From contig JAJEKV010000050.1 in assembly GCA_021234155.1 (NCBI GenBank), positions 8,045,700 through 8,109,699 on the forward strand: DNA of 64,000 nt, given 5' to 3'. A program made the translations under genes and the position numbers. Positions within the stretch are counted from its first letter, which is position 1; each line of letters begins with the position of its first letter. Under the pieces are notes generated by a model, which ran no database searches, was not told where the DNA came from, and saw only the letters and a list, made by a program, of their open reading frames with translations. Origin of the DNA: Isoetes taiwanensis (Eukaryota; Streptophyta; Lycopodiopsida; Isoetales; Isoetaceae). This document shows positions 9,750 to 22,874 of the stretch, piece after piece.

Positions 9750-12431
9750 CTAGAATTTCTACACAAGCAAGGTCATATAAGTTTTGAAAATGCAACTAGA
9801 CAAGATCTCATATGTGAAGGATGTGCTTTGGGTAAACTAAGCAGGTTGCCATTTCATAAAAGGAAAACTAGAGCACAACAAAAGCTTGAGTTGATACATT
9901 CAGATTTATGTGGCCCGCTAAATGTCAAAAGCAGGACAAATAAGAAATACTTTATAACCTTCACAGATGATTATAGCAGAATGTGTACCACATATTGTTT
10001 AACCAGGAAGTCACAAGCAATAAATGCATTCAAGCAATATGTTGCAGAAAAGGAACGAGAAACAGGTGTCAAAGTGAAATGTATCACATCAGATAGAGGA
10101 GGAGAATACCTTTCAGGTCAATTCAAATCTTTTTGCATATCACATGGAATCAAGAGACAATTAACCTGCAGACACTCACCTCAGCAGAATGGAGTTTCAG
10201 AAAGAAAGAATAGAACCTTATTGGATGCTGTCAGATCAATGTTAAAGGAAAGTGGGTTGCCAAACTACCTATGGGAAGAAGCACTTTATACAGCTGTTGA
10301 AATTCAGAACATGCTTCCATCAGTAAGTTTACAAGGAAATATTCTTATGCAGTTATGGGATCCAGGAAATAAGCTAAACTATGAAAAGTTCAAGGTATAT
10401 GGCTGTATGGTCTATGTGCACGTGCCATCTGAATTAAGGAAAAAGTTAGATAACAGGGCAGAAAAAGGTTTTTTGGTAGGATATGACAAAGAATCTAAAG
10501 GGTACAGAGTCTACTTACCTGACTCCAGGGAAATCAGAATTAGTAGGGATGTATTATTTAATGAAGAAGTGTTGTACAAACATAAATTCAAGAAAGGCAT
10601 CAAAATTCAACCAGACAAATCTGAACAAATTCCCAAAGTGGAATTTGAAGAAGAAGATTATGAGGAACTAGAAATGCCAGAAATACCAAAGGAGACAAAT
10701 GAGCTGGAACAACCTAGATCTGAAGACCTTTCAGATCAAAGACAAGCAAGTGCTGAGCCTATCAAGGAATATCATGAAAAGAAGAAAAGGAAAACCCAGG
10801 CAGAAAGACTTGTTGAAGAAGCTAAACTGGAAGATCAAACTTATGGCAGAAATGAAAGGGGAAGAAGTAGAAGGATTGAAGCAAAGACAGTTGAACATGA
10901 ATATATCATGGCAATATTAGAAGATGAGATAATTCCCCACAGTTATGAAGATGTACAAGAAAGCATTGACAGAGATAAGTGGATAGCAGCTATGAATGAT
11001 GAACTCAAATCGTTTGAGGACACTAAAACATATGAACTTGTAAAATCAGATGATAAGCATAATATCATTGGCAGCAAATGGTTATTCAGAATTAAACTAA
11101 ATCCAGATGGGACAAAGAAATATAAAGCTAGATTGGTGGCACAGGGTTATACACAGAAAAAGGGAAGAGATTATGATGAAACATATTCTCCACTGGTGAA
11201 ATTGACAAGCATCAGAATATTGTTGGCCATGGCAAATGCAATGAAACTGGAAATACATCACATGGATGTCAAAACAGCATTCTTAAATGCAACATTGGAA
11301 GAAGAAGCATTTTTGAGGCAACCTCCAGGCTATGAACAAGGCAAGAACATGATCTGGAAATTAAATAAAGCAATGTATGGATTGAAGCAGTCACCAAGGG
11401 AATGGTACCTTTGCATAAATCAATTTTTGCAAGAACAAGGCTTTAACAAACTACATAATGATGGTAATCTCTACAGACTGGAACAAAACAAAGAATATTG
11501 CATTATTGCCCTTTATATAGATGACTGTATAATGGTGGCAACCTCACTGAATATTCTAAACAAATGCAAAGGCATTTTAAAGTCCAGGTTTCAAATGACA
11601 GACTTAGGGGAGCCAAGGAAATTTTTGGGGATTGAGGTGGACAGAAATAAGGAAGAAAAATGGCTCAAATTGCATCAAAACAAGCACATAGAAAATATGC
11701 TTAAAAGGTTTAACCTGGTTGAGGCCAAACCTGCTAAAATACCCATGATTCCAGGACATAGGTTGACTGACATTCAGCAAGCCACAGATGAGGATATTGC
11801 AAAGATGAAGAATGTACCCTACCGAGCTCTGATTGGCTGTTTACTTTATTTAGCAAATAGCACTCGACCTGACATTGCTTATGCTGTAAATATTCTAAGT
11901 AGGAGAAACCATGATGCTACACAGGAACATTGGGAGGCTGCTAAACGTGTATTGAAGTATTTGAAGGGCACTCAAAATCAAGGAATATGTTATGACTAAG
12001 AAAATCTCACTATGTCATGCTTTAGTGATGCAGATTGGGGAGGTGATCTCTCCACTAGAAGATCAACATCAGGATATGCTATTTACTTTGGTGGTGGAGT
12101 GATTACCTGGAGGTGCAAAAAACAAACATCTATAGCAATGAGTTCTGCAGAAGCAGAGTATGCTGCATCCTCACTTGTAGCTAAAGAAATTGTATGGCTG
12201 AGAAGGTTAATGGAGGAACTATGTTGTGAACAAACAGGTCCCACAGTAATATGGACAGATAGCCAAAGTTGCATAGCCATAGTGAAAAACCCTGTGCAGC
12301 ATGATAGAACCAAGCACATAGAACTAAGCATTCATTTTATAAAGGAGTTGGCAGAAAGAAAATTAATTGAAATGCTTTACTTGGACACTAATCATCAAGT
12401 TGCAGATATTTCACCAAGGCTCTGCCTATAA
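9750..12431 (+). pseudogene. pol: Ty1/copia retrotransposon pol (integrase, reverse transcriptase, RNase H), 5'-truncated
   Basis: The frame is open from 9,750 and needs no ATG start, so the element is cut at its 5' side. It begins in the GAG-pre-integrase zinc region (GHISFEN, CEGCALGK), continues into the integrase core (HSDLCGPL, FTDDYSR, SDRGGEYLS, HSPQQNGVSERKNRTLL), and then a charged linker. Next is reverse transcriptase of the RVT_2 type (KARLVAQGYTQ, DVKTAFLNA, MYGLKQSPREWY, the catalytic YIDDC), then RNase H (SDADWGGD, SSAEAEY, HDRTKHIE). A single in-frame TAA at 11,997-11,999 separates reverse transcriptase from RNase H, and a one-base deletion near 12,406 shifts the frame in the last conserved motif. 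No gag or protease is present. The light damage suggests a fairly young but dead copy. Confidence 0.93.
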
Positions 12432-12499
12432 ACAAATTCAATGGATTTAAGGCAAAGTTGAAGGTGTTGGAAAAGCCAGACTTGCAGTCTTATGAGCTG

Positions 12500-12508
12500 A
12501 AGGAGGAG
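12500..12508 (+). promoter_or_regulatory. Polypurine tract of the copia element
   Basis: AAGGAGGAG lies immediately upstream of TG at 12,509, as expected for the plus-strand primer next to a 3' LTR. Confidence 0.6.
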
Positions 12509-13291
12509 TGATGGAAATTCACCTCATAATCCTGCAACATCTAATCTATGAGAAGCAGTGGCAGTAGATTTGATTGTGCAGAAAATGATCTAAGTTGAGC
12601 TCTGAGTTAGTGAAGGTTGCAAATCATGAATTAAGTTGTATGAAAAGTGGAGTGCCTATGAGAAGCAGTGGCAGTAGGCCAAACAAGTTAAATCATGATA
12701 TTCCTTATCCATGATGCAGGGATCAAACATTTCAAATGTGTATGTTAAGAATTATGGTGACCGTGTCAATATGGTTGCAAGAAGGTAACATAAAATTGGA
12801 AATATAATCCAATGGTTCGAAAGCCCGTTTGCAATGTTATGCCTGTGGGATAATTTCGAGGAAGTCATACTTCTTGAGTTATTCCTGTGGGATATATGGG
12901 AGCAATAGCCAGAGCTCGGATTGGAAAGAATGCACCTCCCTAAACCGCCGGAATGATCTCTACATAGTTATTGAACTTGCTTGTAGCGGGGGTACGAACA
13001 AATCACGCTGAGGAGGAGACGAGCAGACGAAGATTCGGCCGGTCAATGGTGCTACAGTGATCGGGTCAATGCCCGATGAATAGTGACTCTATTAATTTTG
13101 TCTCTTAAGGTTCAATGGTTTATTGACCCTTAAAACATTGTATTACATTCTATTGATTGAAATAGAATGATTGCAAACTTGTACATGATCTAGAGGAGAT
13201 TAGTGACCATATTGTGGCTCTCCACTAGATCATTAATTGCACTTTATATGCTCGTGGTTTTGAGAAATAAACTTGCTAGACATTGCATCAA
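12509..13291 (+). repeat. Probable 3' LTR of the copia element
   Basis: It starts with TG directly after the polypurine tract. It contains a repeated 21-base word (CTATGAGAAGCAGTGGCAGTA at about 12,546 and 12,657) and AATAAA-like signals near its end (GAAATAAACTTGC). A CA at 13,290-13,291 is a possible end, but without a 5' LTR to compare the boundary is a guess. Confidence 0.5.
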
Positions 13292-13564
13292 GGTTATCTT
13301 TCTTTCATATACTCATCAGATTCATTAAGGATGAAGTTGTTGATTGACAGAAAATTCCAAAGGCAATGAATTTGGACAACCTCTCTGCAAAAAATACTTG
13401 CCCACAAATCTTCACTTTCCTTCAGATGTCTCATATGACCTTTCTTCATAAGAAATGATTCCATGGTGGTGGCAATATCATTCTTGATAATGTGATCATG
13501 TGAAGTCTGACTAAAGGGAGAGTGGCTGCTGTCGAATTTATTTCTCCCTTCTCCGCGCAAGAAT

Positions 13565-16130
13565 TCACGATACTCTAGGATCATCAGAGAGAAACAAGTT
13601 AGAATCCACAACATTAAGGTTTGAAGCAAATACATTGTAATGTCCCCTATACTGTCCAAAAGCCTCCCATTTCCTGTCAAAGTTAGCTCCAAATTTCCTT
13701 TTATGAGCAGTTGCAATAGTCTCAAAATCAAACTGAAAGTGCATCTTTATCCAAAAATTGGAAGGATTCTTATGCCCATATAACACTCGATTTCTTGCTT
13801 TCCAAATGTTCCATAGAGCAATGTATATAATTGAATTGATAAAAATATCATCATGTTGCATAAGAGAGAGAAGATCTCCATTAGTAACAATGCCAAATTT
13901 AGCAGCAATCCAAGTCCAAAAATCATCCAACTTGCTACAGAAGAAAATATGACACATATCCTCAAGATTGTTACAATTTAAAGGGCAATTTGCTGAGATG
14001 TTAGGATTTCTTTTAGATACAGAAACCAGATTATTCAGACTGCCATTAGCAAGAAGCCAAAATTTTCGGGGGACAATAAGAATTCCAGACATTATCAAAA
14101 AGACTCCTACGCTGATCATGAGTAATCGACCATTTCAGCATAGCTTTGCAATCATCCATGTTATAGGACATAGCATTATACACATTCTTCACTTTGTAGA
14201 CCCCTTTCCCCTTTATGGTCCAATCATTTCCATCTGGATTGAGTGATAAGTTTGAGAGAAAGGGCTTGATGAGAGAGTAGATTTTCTTATCAGATGACGT
14301 GCCCCTAATAATACCTTTCAATCTAGTCCAAGAGATGACTCTCCCATCAACAAACAAGTCTTTAAGATATAATAAACCAGCCTGATACCACTTCTTATAA
14401 ATTCTAGGATGTTTAATAGCAAGAACAGGAGAATTCAGCTCAACCAATATGGGATTCCAGAAAATTGAAGTATCACCATGAAGCTTATCTCTAGATATAA
14501 ATTGGAAGTTAGGAGAGATAGCATTCCAAGCCTTGATGAGATTACTCATAAGAGGGGAGATATTAGTGGCAGGTCTCAATTGATTGAAAGCAGAATGAGG
14601 AAGCAAATGCTGAATAGAGGGATGCATGAGTCAGAGAAATCCAGTATCTAATGAAATAGCAGGCAGGAGAAGGATTTCCATGAATGGCTTTTCAAATTAT
14701 TCCTAGCAAGAGATTGAGCTTGTCTGAATAGATTCTTGCAGCCTAAGCCACCAGAAGGTTTTGGTTTGCAGATAGAATTCCAGTTGACCAAATGACTACC
14801 CTTCCAAATAAAGTTTCTAAGGATTTTCTCAAGCTCCAAATAAACACATTTTGGAGCCACTAAGGCAGTGGAAAAGTACACATGAGAGCTAGCAAGAACA
14901 GCATTAGCAATAATAGATCTGCCTGCAAGAGAGAGATAATTCTTGTAGTTATTCAGCTTCTTTTTAATTCTCAAGAGAATAGGGTCCCAAAGACCTTTGA
15001 TGCTATGATCCATAGATAGAGGCATACCTAATAATTTAGTTGCCTGGCTGGAAGGAAGAACATTTATCCCAGCTAGCATTGGAGTATTGATATCCCCAAT
15101 AATTATACTCTTGCTCAAGTTTAAGTGAATACCAGAGGCAGCAGAAAACTGACCCAGAATCTTGAGAAAGAGATTAATATTTGGAAGGTCAGCATCAAGG
15201 AAGGAGAAAGTGTCATCAGCATATTGGAGAATGGTAATGCTATCATCAGAATTTGGGAGTTTTAAGCCTTTTATTTGAGCAGTATTATGATAATGCATGA
15301 TGACCTTGGTAAGAAGTTCAGCAGACACTAAGAATAAATAAGGAGCAAGAGGACATCCTTGTCTAACCCCACAAGAAAGAGGAAAGAAACCTGAAGGAAC
15401 ACCATTGATAAGAACAGTTGAATTCGATCTAGCATTCAAACTATGAATTAGACTAATGAGCTTAGGAGGGAAACCAATTTTGGACATAGCAAATTCTAAG
15501 AAATCCCATCTCACAGAATCAAATGCTCTCTTGAAATCCAGCTTGAGGAGAATGCAATTTTGATTAGAAATTTTATTCCAATGCAGACCCTCCATAGCAG
15601 CCACATAATTATCCAAAATATATCTGTTTGGAAGGAAAGCAGATTGATTAGGGCTAATATTTCTTTGAAGAAAGCTTTTAATTCTTAGAGCAATGATCTT
15701 GGCACAAAGCTTATAAGTAGTGTTTGTGAGGGAGATGGGTCTCCAATCTTGAAACTTCGAGGGGTGATCAACCTTAGGAATCAAGGAGATAAGGCCACTG
15801 GAAATTGAAGGGTGAAGATGATTAGAATTCCAGAAGGCAGTAACTAAGGAGATCAAATCATTTTTTAGAATATCCCAGAATTTGACATAAAATTCTGCTG
15901 GAAGACCATCAGGTCCAGGAGATTTACCATTACTGAAAGATTTGAGAGTGTCAAATATCTCAATTTGAGAAGGAATAGCAGTAAGAGACACATCCATGAT
16001 TTCTAGAGGATCAGGTAAAATATTATTGACAGTGAAGATAAAGTCATTAGCATCCGAGATCTCATTGGGATGAATTGGTTTGCCTTTAAAAAGGTCTATA
16101 TATCTACTCTTGAAGAAATTTGCAATGTCA
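13565..16130 (-). pseudogene. L1-type LINE ORF2, 5'-truncated, frameshifted
   Basis: Reading down the minus strand, the reverse transcriptase shows KSPGPDGLPAEF, WRPISLTN, QSAFLPNR, LDFKRAFDSVRWDFL, GVRQGCPLAPYLF and the catalytic QYADDTFSF at about 15,205-15,230. Downstream, in shifted frames (14,046-14,627 and 13,565-14,119), comes the zinc-knuckle region (CPLNC...CHIFFC) typical of plant L1 ORF2. The endonuclease domain and ORF1 are missing, and LINE similarity stops at about 16,130, which is normal for incomplete target-primed integration. Stops or frameshifts near 14,640 and 14,080 make it inactive. Confidence 0.9.
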
Positions 16131-16144
16131 TAAATGACTATAAG

Positions 16145-16222
16145 CGAAATGAGAGGTGCCCAGAGGCCCCAACATATAATCTGGGCCGTAGGATCGATGA
16201 ATCCGACGACTGTGGTAGTCCA
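16145..16222 (+). repeat. 78-bp dispersed element, copy 1
   Basis: A 78-base block starting CGAAATGAGAGGTG and ending GTGGTAGTCCA recurs at 33,448-33,525 with few changes. The core contains GGGCCGT(A/C)GGAT and ATCCGACGAC, which can pair as a short stem. It sits exactly at the 5' end of the truncated LINE. Confidence 0.75.
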
Positions 16223-16557
16223 TGCATGGTGCTCCTTGTTTAGGAGCGAAACATCTATTTTATTGGCATCGCTTTGCGCCCAAGCCAAATATCATGTAAT
16301 GATTGGGACTAGGGGGGATATTTTGCTAGTCAATGGATATTATGTATATCATTCCGGACGTGATTGGGAAAAAACAAGTGATTAATCTCGTCCCTTATTA
16401 ATCAGGGTGGTTAATCCAGACGAATAATGGTTAGACTGGTCAAAAATTCAGGTGTAATACTGTACATCGGGAGGTAAAAGATTTGGTCAGATCCTTCTTG
16501 GCACTCCATGGATGATTTAATCCACTCTAGAAAACTTCCTAATGCGCCTTAAGGGCA

Positions 16558-16795
16558 GAGTACATTATGAAATATTATGATGGAATTTTAACGTCCAAGG
16601 GAATCCGTAGCTTATGGGACACTTTACAACACATCTAGATGGATCCTGTCCCCATCATTCTACATTGTTAAAGTGGATCCTCCCCCCACCAACTTTAAAT
16701 GATACAAGGCCACTTTCACAACGAGGGGTTGAACCCATGGCCTTGAGTATGGCAGTTTAAGGTCTTACCATAGGACCATAAGCTTTGGAGCATCT
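16558..16795 (-). mobile_element. tRNA-derived SINE, copy S1
   Basis: On the minus strand the head carries an A-box-like TGGTCCTATGG and, about 45 bases on, a B box GGTTCAACCCC. These are the two internal RNA polymerase III promoter parts. The body word AAAGTTGGTGGG and the tail word ATAAGCTACGGATTCCCTT are shared with the other copies in this window. A related unit lies at 20,050-20,322. Confidence 0.6.
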
Positions 16796-17900
16796 CATGA
16801 ACTTTCTAGACTAGAGATGCCATTGATGGGCAAAATATTCTCTCCATTGTGCCACATCAAGGGCCTCAAATTTTTTTGGCCTTAACCCTAACGAAACTTT
16901 CAATGGTACAAACTAAATCCACAAAAACCAACAGATCCAAATACGTATTATCAGATATTTACAACCCAAAGCTTTGAAGCATCATAGCTATCATAACTTA
17001 AGAATCATATTATTGTCATAAGATATTTACAACCCAAAACTCTGAAGCATCACTATTTCCTATCACAACTTCAAAATCATATGCGGGCTAGCATATGAAA
17101 AGTGCAAAATAATGCTAAACCATCTCTGATACAAATTTCGGAAGAACCCAACTGCAAAGTCATGGAAAAGGATGACAGAATTGGCAGAAAATCATGCAAG
17201 ATCACGGTATAAGCGATTGAATACGGAGTTTCAAAAGAATCCAACTCCAAAGTTACGAAAAGGATGCTAGAATTATGGTACAAGTTCAAGACCCAACTAC
17301 AGAATCATGAATCAGGATGCTACCAGAGATCATACAGAAAAATGCTAAAATTGACTTGATACAAGTTGCAGAAGAATTGAAAGAAAGAATGAAGTGCATA
17401 AATGCTAGAAAACATCACCGGAAGTGGAAAAAGGGAATATAATATAGCATGAATGAGGTACCAAACTTATGTTAGGCACGAATCATTGTGAACGAATGCA
17501 GGCGAGGACGGAGGAATCGAAGCTCTAGGCCGCAAGAGGCGTTACCAGAGCCTCAAGGTTCTTGTGGATTCACTATATGACCAGTCGCTCCACTCCAGCA
17601 CATGCCATAATTAGCAACTTCCATTTCCTTTTTTGCACCATTGCAAAAGCCCCTATAAACTAGCAAGAAAAACACCCATAAATAGAAACTTGGGACTCCA
17701 AAATAAATAAACAGCTCAAAGTGATCCAAAAATATGCTTTTAAATACAATACTGTACAAGAACGATAGTCCCAACCACTGTTAGAATACCCTCCTACACT
17801 ACGAAGTGAATTGTGCAAACTTAATGCTCACAAAACTCAGAAGAAATGTGTTTAAACAAAAAAAAGCCATCCCTTTAACACCCGTTTGATGAATGAAACG

Positions 17901-18190
<290 letters not shown>

Positions 18191-18710
18191 GGTTTTGCAT
18201 CAAAACCTATTTCTGCATATTGATCGTATACCAAGGAGTTTGCTCCTCTCATAGAAAGCCATTGAATTGGCTTGAATGAAAGATGCTTTTTATATAGATA
18301 TACGAAATGCAGTGGAGTTGGTTCAAGCAAGGAATATCAAAGAGCAACCTTGTTAAAAGACTTATTTTGCTTTTGATCATCTCATTTATTCAAAAGCTAA
18401 TAATTTCAAAAGCATCTAGTGCCATTTTTAGAATTTAATGGAATAGCAAAGACAAATGTTACCAAAAAAAAAGAAAAAGAAAAAAAAAAAAAAAGGCATG
18501 GGTCCCACACCCAAAAATCATGCCGCTACAAGTTATTACAAAATTCATTTTCCACATAAAGGGCATGCTAAGGCGGATCCTGAAGTAGCCCATCAAAACC
18601 TCTACATGAATCCCTAGTCGAGAAACTAATCCACCTAACCAAAAACCTGCAACGAAAACCCTTGCCTCACACTTTGCTTGCCTATTTAGACTAAAAAAGC
18701 AATCGCCAAA
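18191..18710. other. Spacer between the duplicated segments, no gene
   Basis: AT-rich sequence with a broken A run at 18,470-18,494. No coding or repeat family was recognised. Confidence 0.4.
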
Positions 18711-19092
18711 GACACTGATGGATTTATCAGTTGGGCAAAGTAGTTAACTTGGACATGTGCAGGTTAACTTGGATAAAATAGGGTTAACTTGGATATTTGT
18801 CTAAATTAACCATGCTTTCAACTACGCGCTGAGCTTCCTAGACACTAACCTTCCAACAAATCATTCTTTAGCTCTGTGTGTAAGTCTATTCTCTTTAAAA
18901 CTCATTGAGACTACCTTGATTGATCTAATAACCCCCAATGGATGAAGTAAGGAAGCAATTTGAGCTCTGGCCAGGATGGATCAAGCAAAAACCACTCAGT
19001 TCCCTTATGTCCTAAGGGGCTAACTACACAGTTGGGGTTAAAATGGATACCTGTCCAAGCTAACCCTTGCCCAACCGACATTTATGAGTGTC
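18711..19092. mobile_element. Candidate MITE with terminal inverted repeats of about 40 bp
   Basis: The left end GACACTGATGG...CAGTTGGGCAA...TAACTTGGAC is matched, reverse-complemented, by the right end GTCCAAGCTAACCC...GCCCAACCGACATTTATGAGTGTC. The interior is about 300 bases and non-coding, with GTTAACTTGGA repeated near the left end. No clear target duplication was seen, so the superfamily is open. Confidence 0.55.
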
Positions 19093-19595
19093 CGCACCAA
19101 AGTGCTTGTCGCAAAAATTCTTGAAAATCACTAACTGAATCCCAGGGTTGATTGCCATGCCTCAGTCTGCCCAAACTTGATCCAAGCAAAAAATAAATTT
19201 GATAATGCTCAAACTTATGAAACTCGAGGAATAAGACAAGGAAGCATGATAATTTGATAAAGCACTTGATTATAATACAGAGGATAAAATATAGTGCTCT
19301 CTTACTGAAACCTCCCTAGGAAGCATCGATCAACTAGCTCCATTTTGTCACATCCTGACGAAGTCTACAAGAGATGAGTCCCTTTGAGGAGCAAGCATCC
19401 CACTATGTTGAATGCTTGCATCGCCATGATGACCTCTTCTAATACAGGGTTATGTGCATGTCCATGCCCATGTGGTACATGGCTTCCAAAAATAGTAGAA
19501 TGTGCCTAACAGTCGAGGTACAAACGAAATCCTGACGTGCCAAAATATTAAAAGGCTCTACAATTACATAAGCTAGGAATCCAAATGCAAACCCC

Positions 19596-19631
<36 letters not shown>

Positions 19632-19726
19632 TTTCTTAGTTAAAATGTCAAAAGAACATTGCACAACCTGATGGTGCAGCTTTAGTTTTTTCTTATTTAC
19701 TAGAAAACACCATTTCTTTCAAACAT
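19093..19726. repeat. Non-coding spacer with (TTTA)n microsatellite
   Basis: A TTTA run occupies 19,597-19,634. The rest shows no gene or recognised element. Confidence 0.6.
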
Positions 19727-20049
19727 TTTAGGAGCGAAACATCTATTTTATTGGCAATGCTCTGCTCCCAAGCCAAATATCGGGTAATGATTGGGACTAG
19801 GGGGGAATATCTTGCTAGTCAATGGTTATTAGATATATCAATCCGGATGTGGTTGGCAAAAAACAAGTGACTAATGTCCTCCCTTATTGAACAGGGTGGT
19901 TAATCCAGACGAATAATGGTTAGACTGGCCAAAAATTCAGGTGTAATATTGTACATCGGGAGGTAAAAAATTTGGTCAGATCCTTCTTGCCACTCCATGG
20001 ATGATTTATTCCGCTCTAAAAAACATCCTAATGCACTTTGCGCTTTAAC

Positions 20050-20322
20050 GACAGAGTACATTATGAAATATTATGATGATTATAAAAATGATGGAATTTT
20101 AATGTCCAGGGGAATCCGTAGCTTGTGGGACACTTTATAACACATCCAAATGGATCTTGTCCCCATCATTGTACATTGTTAAACATTAGTGGATCCTTCC
20201 CCCACCAACTTTAAATGATAGATGGCCACTTTCACAACGAGGGGTTGAACCCGTGGCCTTGAATATATGGCAGTATAAGGTCTTACCATAGGACCATAAG
20301 GTTTGGACAGCTCATGAACTTT
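20050..20322 (-). mobile_element. tRNA-derived SINE, copy S3
   Basis: This is the counterpart of S1 in the second duplicated segment. It has the same B box (GGTTCAACCCC) and body, with a somewhat different tail (an extra TGATTATAAAAATGATGG-like stretch). Confidence 0.6.
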
Positions 20323-21677
20323 CTAGACTAACAATGCCATTGATGGGCAGAATATTCTCTCCATTGTGCCACATCAAGGGCCTCAAATTTTTTGGCCCTA
20401 ACCCCAATGAAATTTTCAATGGTGCAAACTAAATCCACAGAAACCAATGGATCCAAATATGTATCATCAGATATTTACAATTCAAAGCTTTGAAGCATCA
20501 TAGATCAGATTATTGCCTAAGATATTTACAATCCAAAGCTTTAAAGCATCACAGCTTCCTATCACAACTTAAAAATCATCTATGGGCTAGCATACGAAAA
20601 GTGCAAAATAATGCTAAACCATCTCTGATACAAATTTCCCAACTTCAAAGTCATGGAAAAGAATGACAGAATTGGCAGAAAATCATGCAAGATGACGGTA
20701 TAAGCGATTGGATACAGAGTTTCAAAAGAATCCAACTCCAAAGTTACGAAAAGGATGCTAGAATTATGGTACAGGTTCAAGACCCAACTATAGAATCATG
20801 AATCAGGATGCTACCAGAGATCATACAGAAAAATGCTAAAATTGACTTGATACAAGTTGCAAAAGAATCGAAAGAAAGAATGAAGTGCAGAAATGCTAGA
20901 AAGCATCACCGGAAGTGGAAAAAGGGAATACAATATAGCATGAATCAGGTACCAAACTTCTGTTAGGCACGAATCATTGTGAACGAATGCAGGCGAGGCC
21001 AGAGGAATCGAACCTGCAGGCCACAAAAGGCGTTACCAGAGCCTCAAGGTTCTTGTGGATTCACTATAAGCCCAAAATTTGAAGCTCTGAAGTTGGTTAA
21101 AAGTAAATCTGCTACAACCAGAAAGCTCATGGTTCCTTCAGCTTCTGGAAAAAAAGCACGAAGCTCTGCGTTGAGCTTCAGTAAGGCCGACACTCTCGGC
21201 ATGACAATAGACCAGTGGCTCCATTCCAGCACATGCCATAATTAGCAACATCCATTTGCTTTTTTGCACCATTGCAAAAGCCCCTATAAACTAGCAAGAA
21301 AAACACCCTTAAATAGAAACCTGGGACTCCAAAATAAATAAACAGCTCAAAATGATCCAAAAATATGCTTTTAAATACAATATTATACAAGAACCATAGT
21401 CCCAACCACTGCGAGAATACCCTCCTACAGTACAAAGTGAATTGTGCAAACTTAATGAACTCACAAAACTCAGAAGAAATGTGCTTAAACAAAAAGAAGC
21501 CATCCCTTTAACACCCGTTTGACGAAGGATGAAGGAAATGAAATGTTTTTATGGTTGGTGAGATAGATAGATATATAGATATTTCAACGTACAAGCGAAG
21601 TCGTAGCTTATGAGATAAATGGCTGAAGTGTGTCTTTTTCCCACAAACTTTACGAAAATACATAGGCCACTTTCACA

Positions 21678-22703
21678 TAGAGACTTTACGAAAATGGGTA
21701 AACCGCCGTTTGGTGAAAATTCCTCGAATATTCCCTAATATTTATTATGGGTAATTTTCGGTTTATGGGTCCTGGTGGCGCCGCTTACATCGCCGCCATA
21801 GCGTCCTCTGCGGCGGTCAATTCTTAGGGCATTTTCTCCTTCTGCAGCGTTTATTATGTTCTAATCTACTGATTTCCTGCTTCAATCTGCATGTACAACG
21901 CAAGATTTCATTCCGGAGCATCAATCTGCATGCCCAAGATTTCATTCCGCTTCAATCTGCATGCCCAAGATTTCATTCCGGAGCATGTTTGCCTGCTCTG
22001 CAAAGCTCCCCTGCTCTGCTCCGTTTTCATTCTGGATTTGAGCCCTACTAATCTCTTTGCCGGATTAACTCTTTTTGACACTCTTCAATGCCCTGATTGT
22101 AGAGACCATACCCTAACTTCCGGATTAAACAATATTAGTTATATTATCACTGTTGCAGCTCGATCAAATCAATGTAAAGATATTTGTTTAAGCAGAAAGA
22201 AACTCTAAAGCTGGTATTTACCATTCTGGAAGCGATTTGCACCACCGGAAGAATATTCGTAAGCTTGCATCTTATGCTAAGAGCTTAGAGAGCGACATCC
22301 AGATGCCCGGGCTTCCACGGCCACCATTCCAAAGCAAACAGAGCTTCCTTTGTAGCAGCAAACAGCACTGCGGGTCTTCTGGCGGAGCAAACAATAGCAA
22401 CAGGTATTGTGATGAAGAGTCCTGTGGCGGAGCAAACAGCATGTAGAAATGGGCGGATCAAGAAGCGAAAATCCGTCTCTACTTCCCAGCAAAATCCCTC
22501 TCTGCCTTCCAAGAATCAGTGCAGGAACTCCCCTGCTTACAAGAATCATCGCCGGCAATCAAGGACGGAATTTTCACCAAACACCGTTTTACGCTTGGTA
22601 GCCGGCCGGATTTCGCGGCTAACGCCGCCGCGCGCTCGCGGCGGCGCCGTCTGCCGGTTTACCGGCCGGAAACCCCTCAATCCGGCCGGTTACCTAGCAC
22701 GTA
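21678..22703. mobile_element. 1.03-kb insertion with 9-bp target duplication (Mutator-like candidate)
   Basis: The host SINE sequence is interrupted here, and ACTTTCACA occurs on both sides (21,669-21,677 and 22,704-22,712). A 9-bp duplication is characteristic of Mutator-like elements. The ends are GC-rich and only weakly inverted (GGGTAAACCGCCG on the left, CGGCCGGTTACC on the right). Inside are an imperfect triplicate of TTCAATCTGCATG...AAGATTTCATTCCG (21,880-21,985) and a GCCGCCGCG/CGCGGCGGC palindrome (about 22,622-22,645). No transposase is present, so the element is non-autonomous. Captured gene pieces are possible but none was recognised. Confidence 0.6.
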
Positions 22704-22874
22704 ACTTTCACAAAGAGAAAAGAGACGTTGGAACATGCAACCTTTGGTGGTTGATAATATAGATAGATAGATAGATATAAATTACGATACACGACATTAA
22801 ACATCATAGGCAGTGACGGGCCTGAAGGGCAGAATTGGGGGCAAAACCACATGCTCAGTATCAGCAGATAAACT

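Larger units (their letters stand above)
19727..22750. repeat. 1.9-kb duplicated segment, copy B, with two extra insertions
   Basis: It aligns with 16,231-18,150 but holds a block of about 140 bp (21,068-21,207) absent from copy A, and a 1,026-bp insertion (21,678-22,703). It also lacks the long GATA expansion. It contains SINE copies at about 20,050-20,322 (S3) and at 21,590-21,677 plus 22,704-22,750 (S4, split). Confidence 0.75.
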
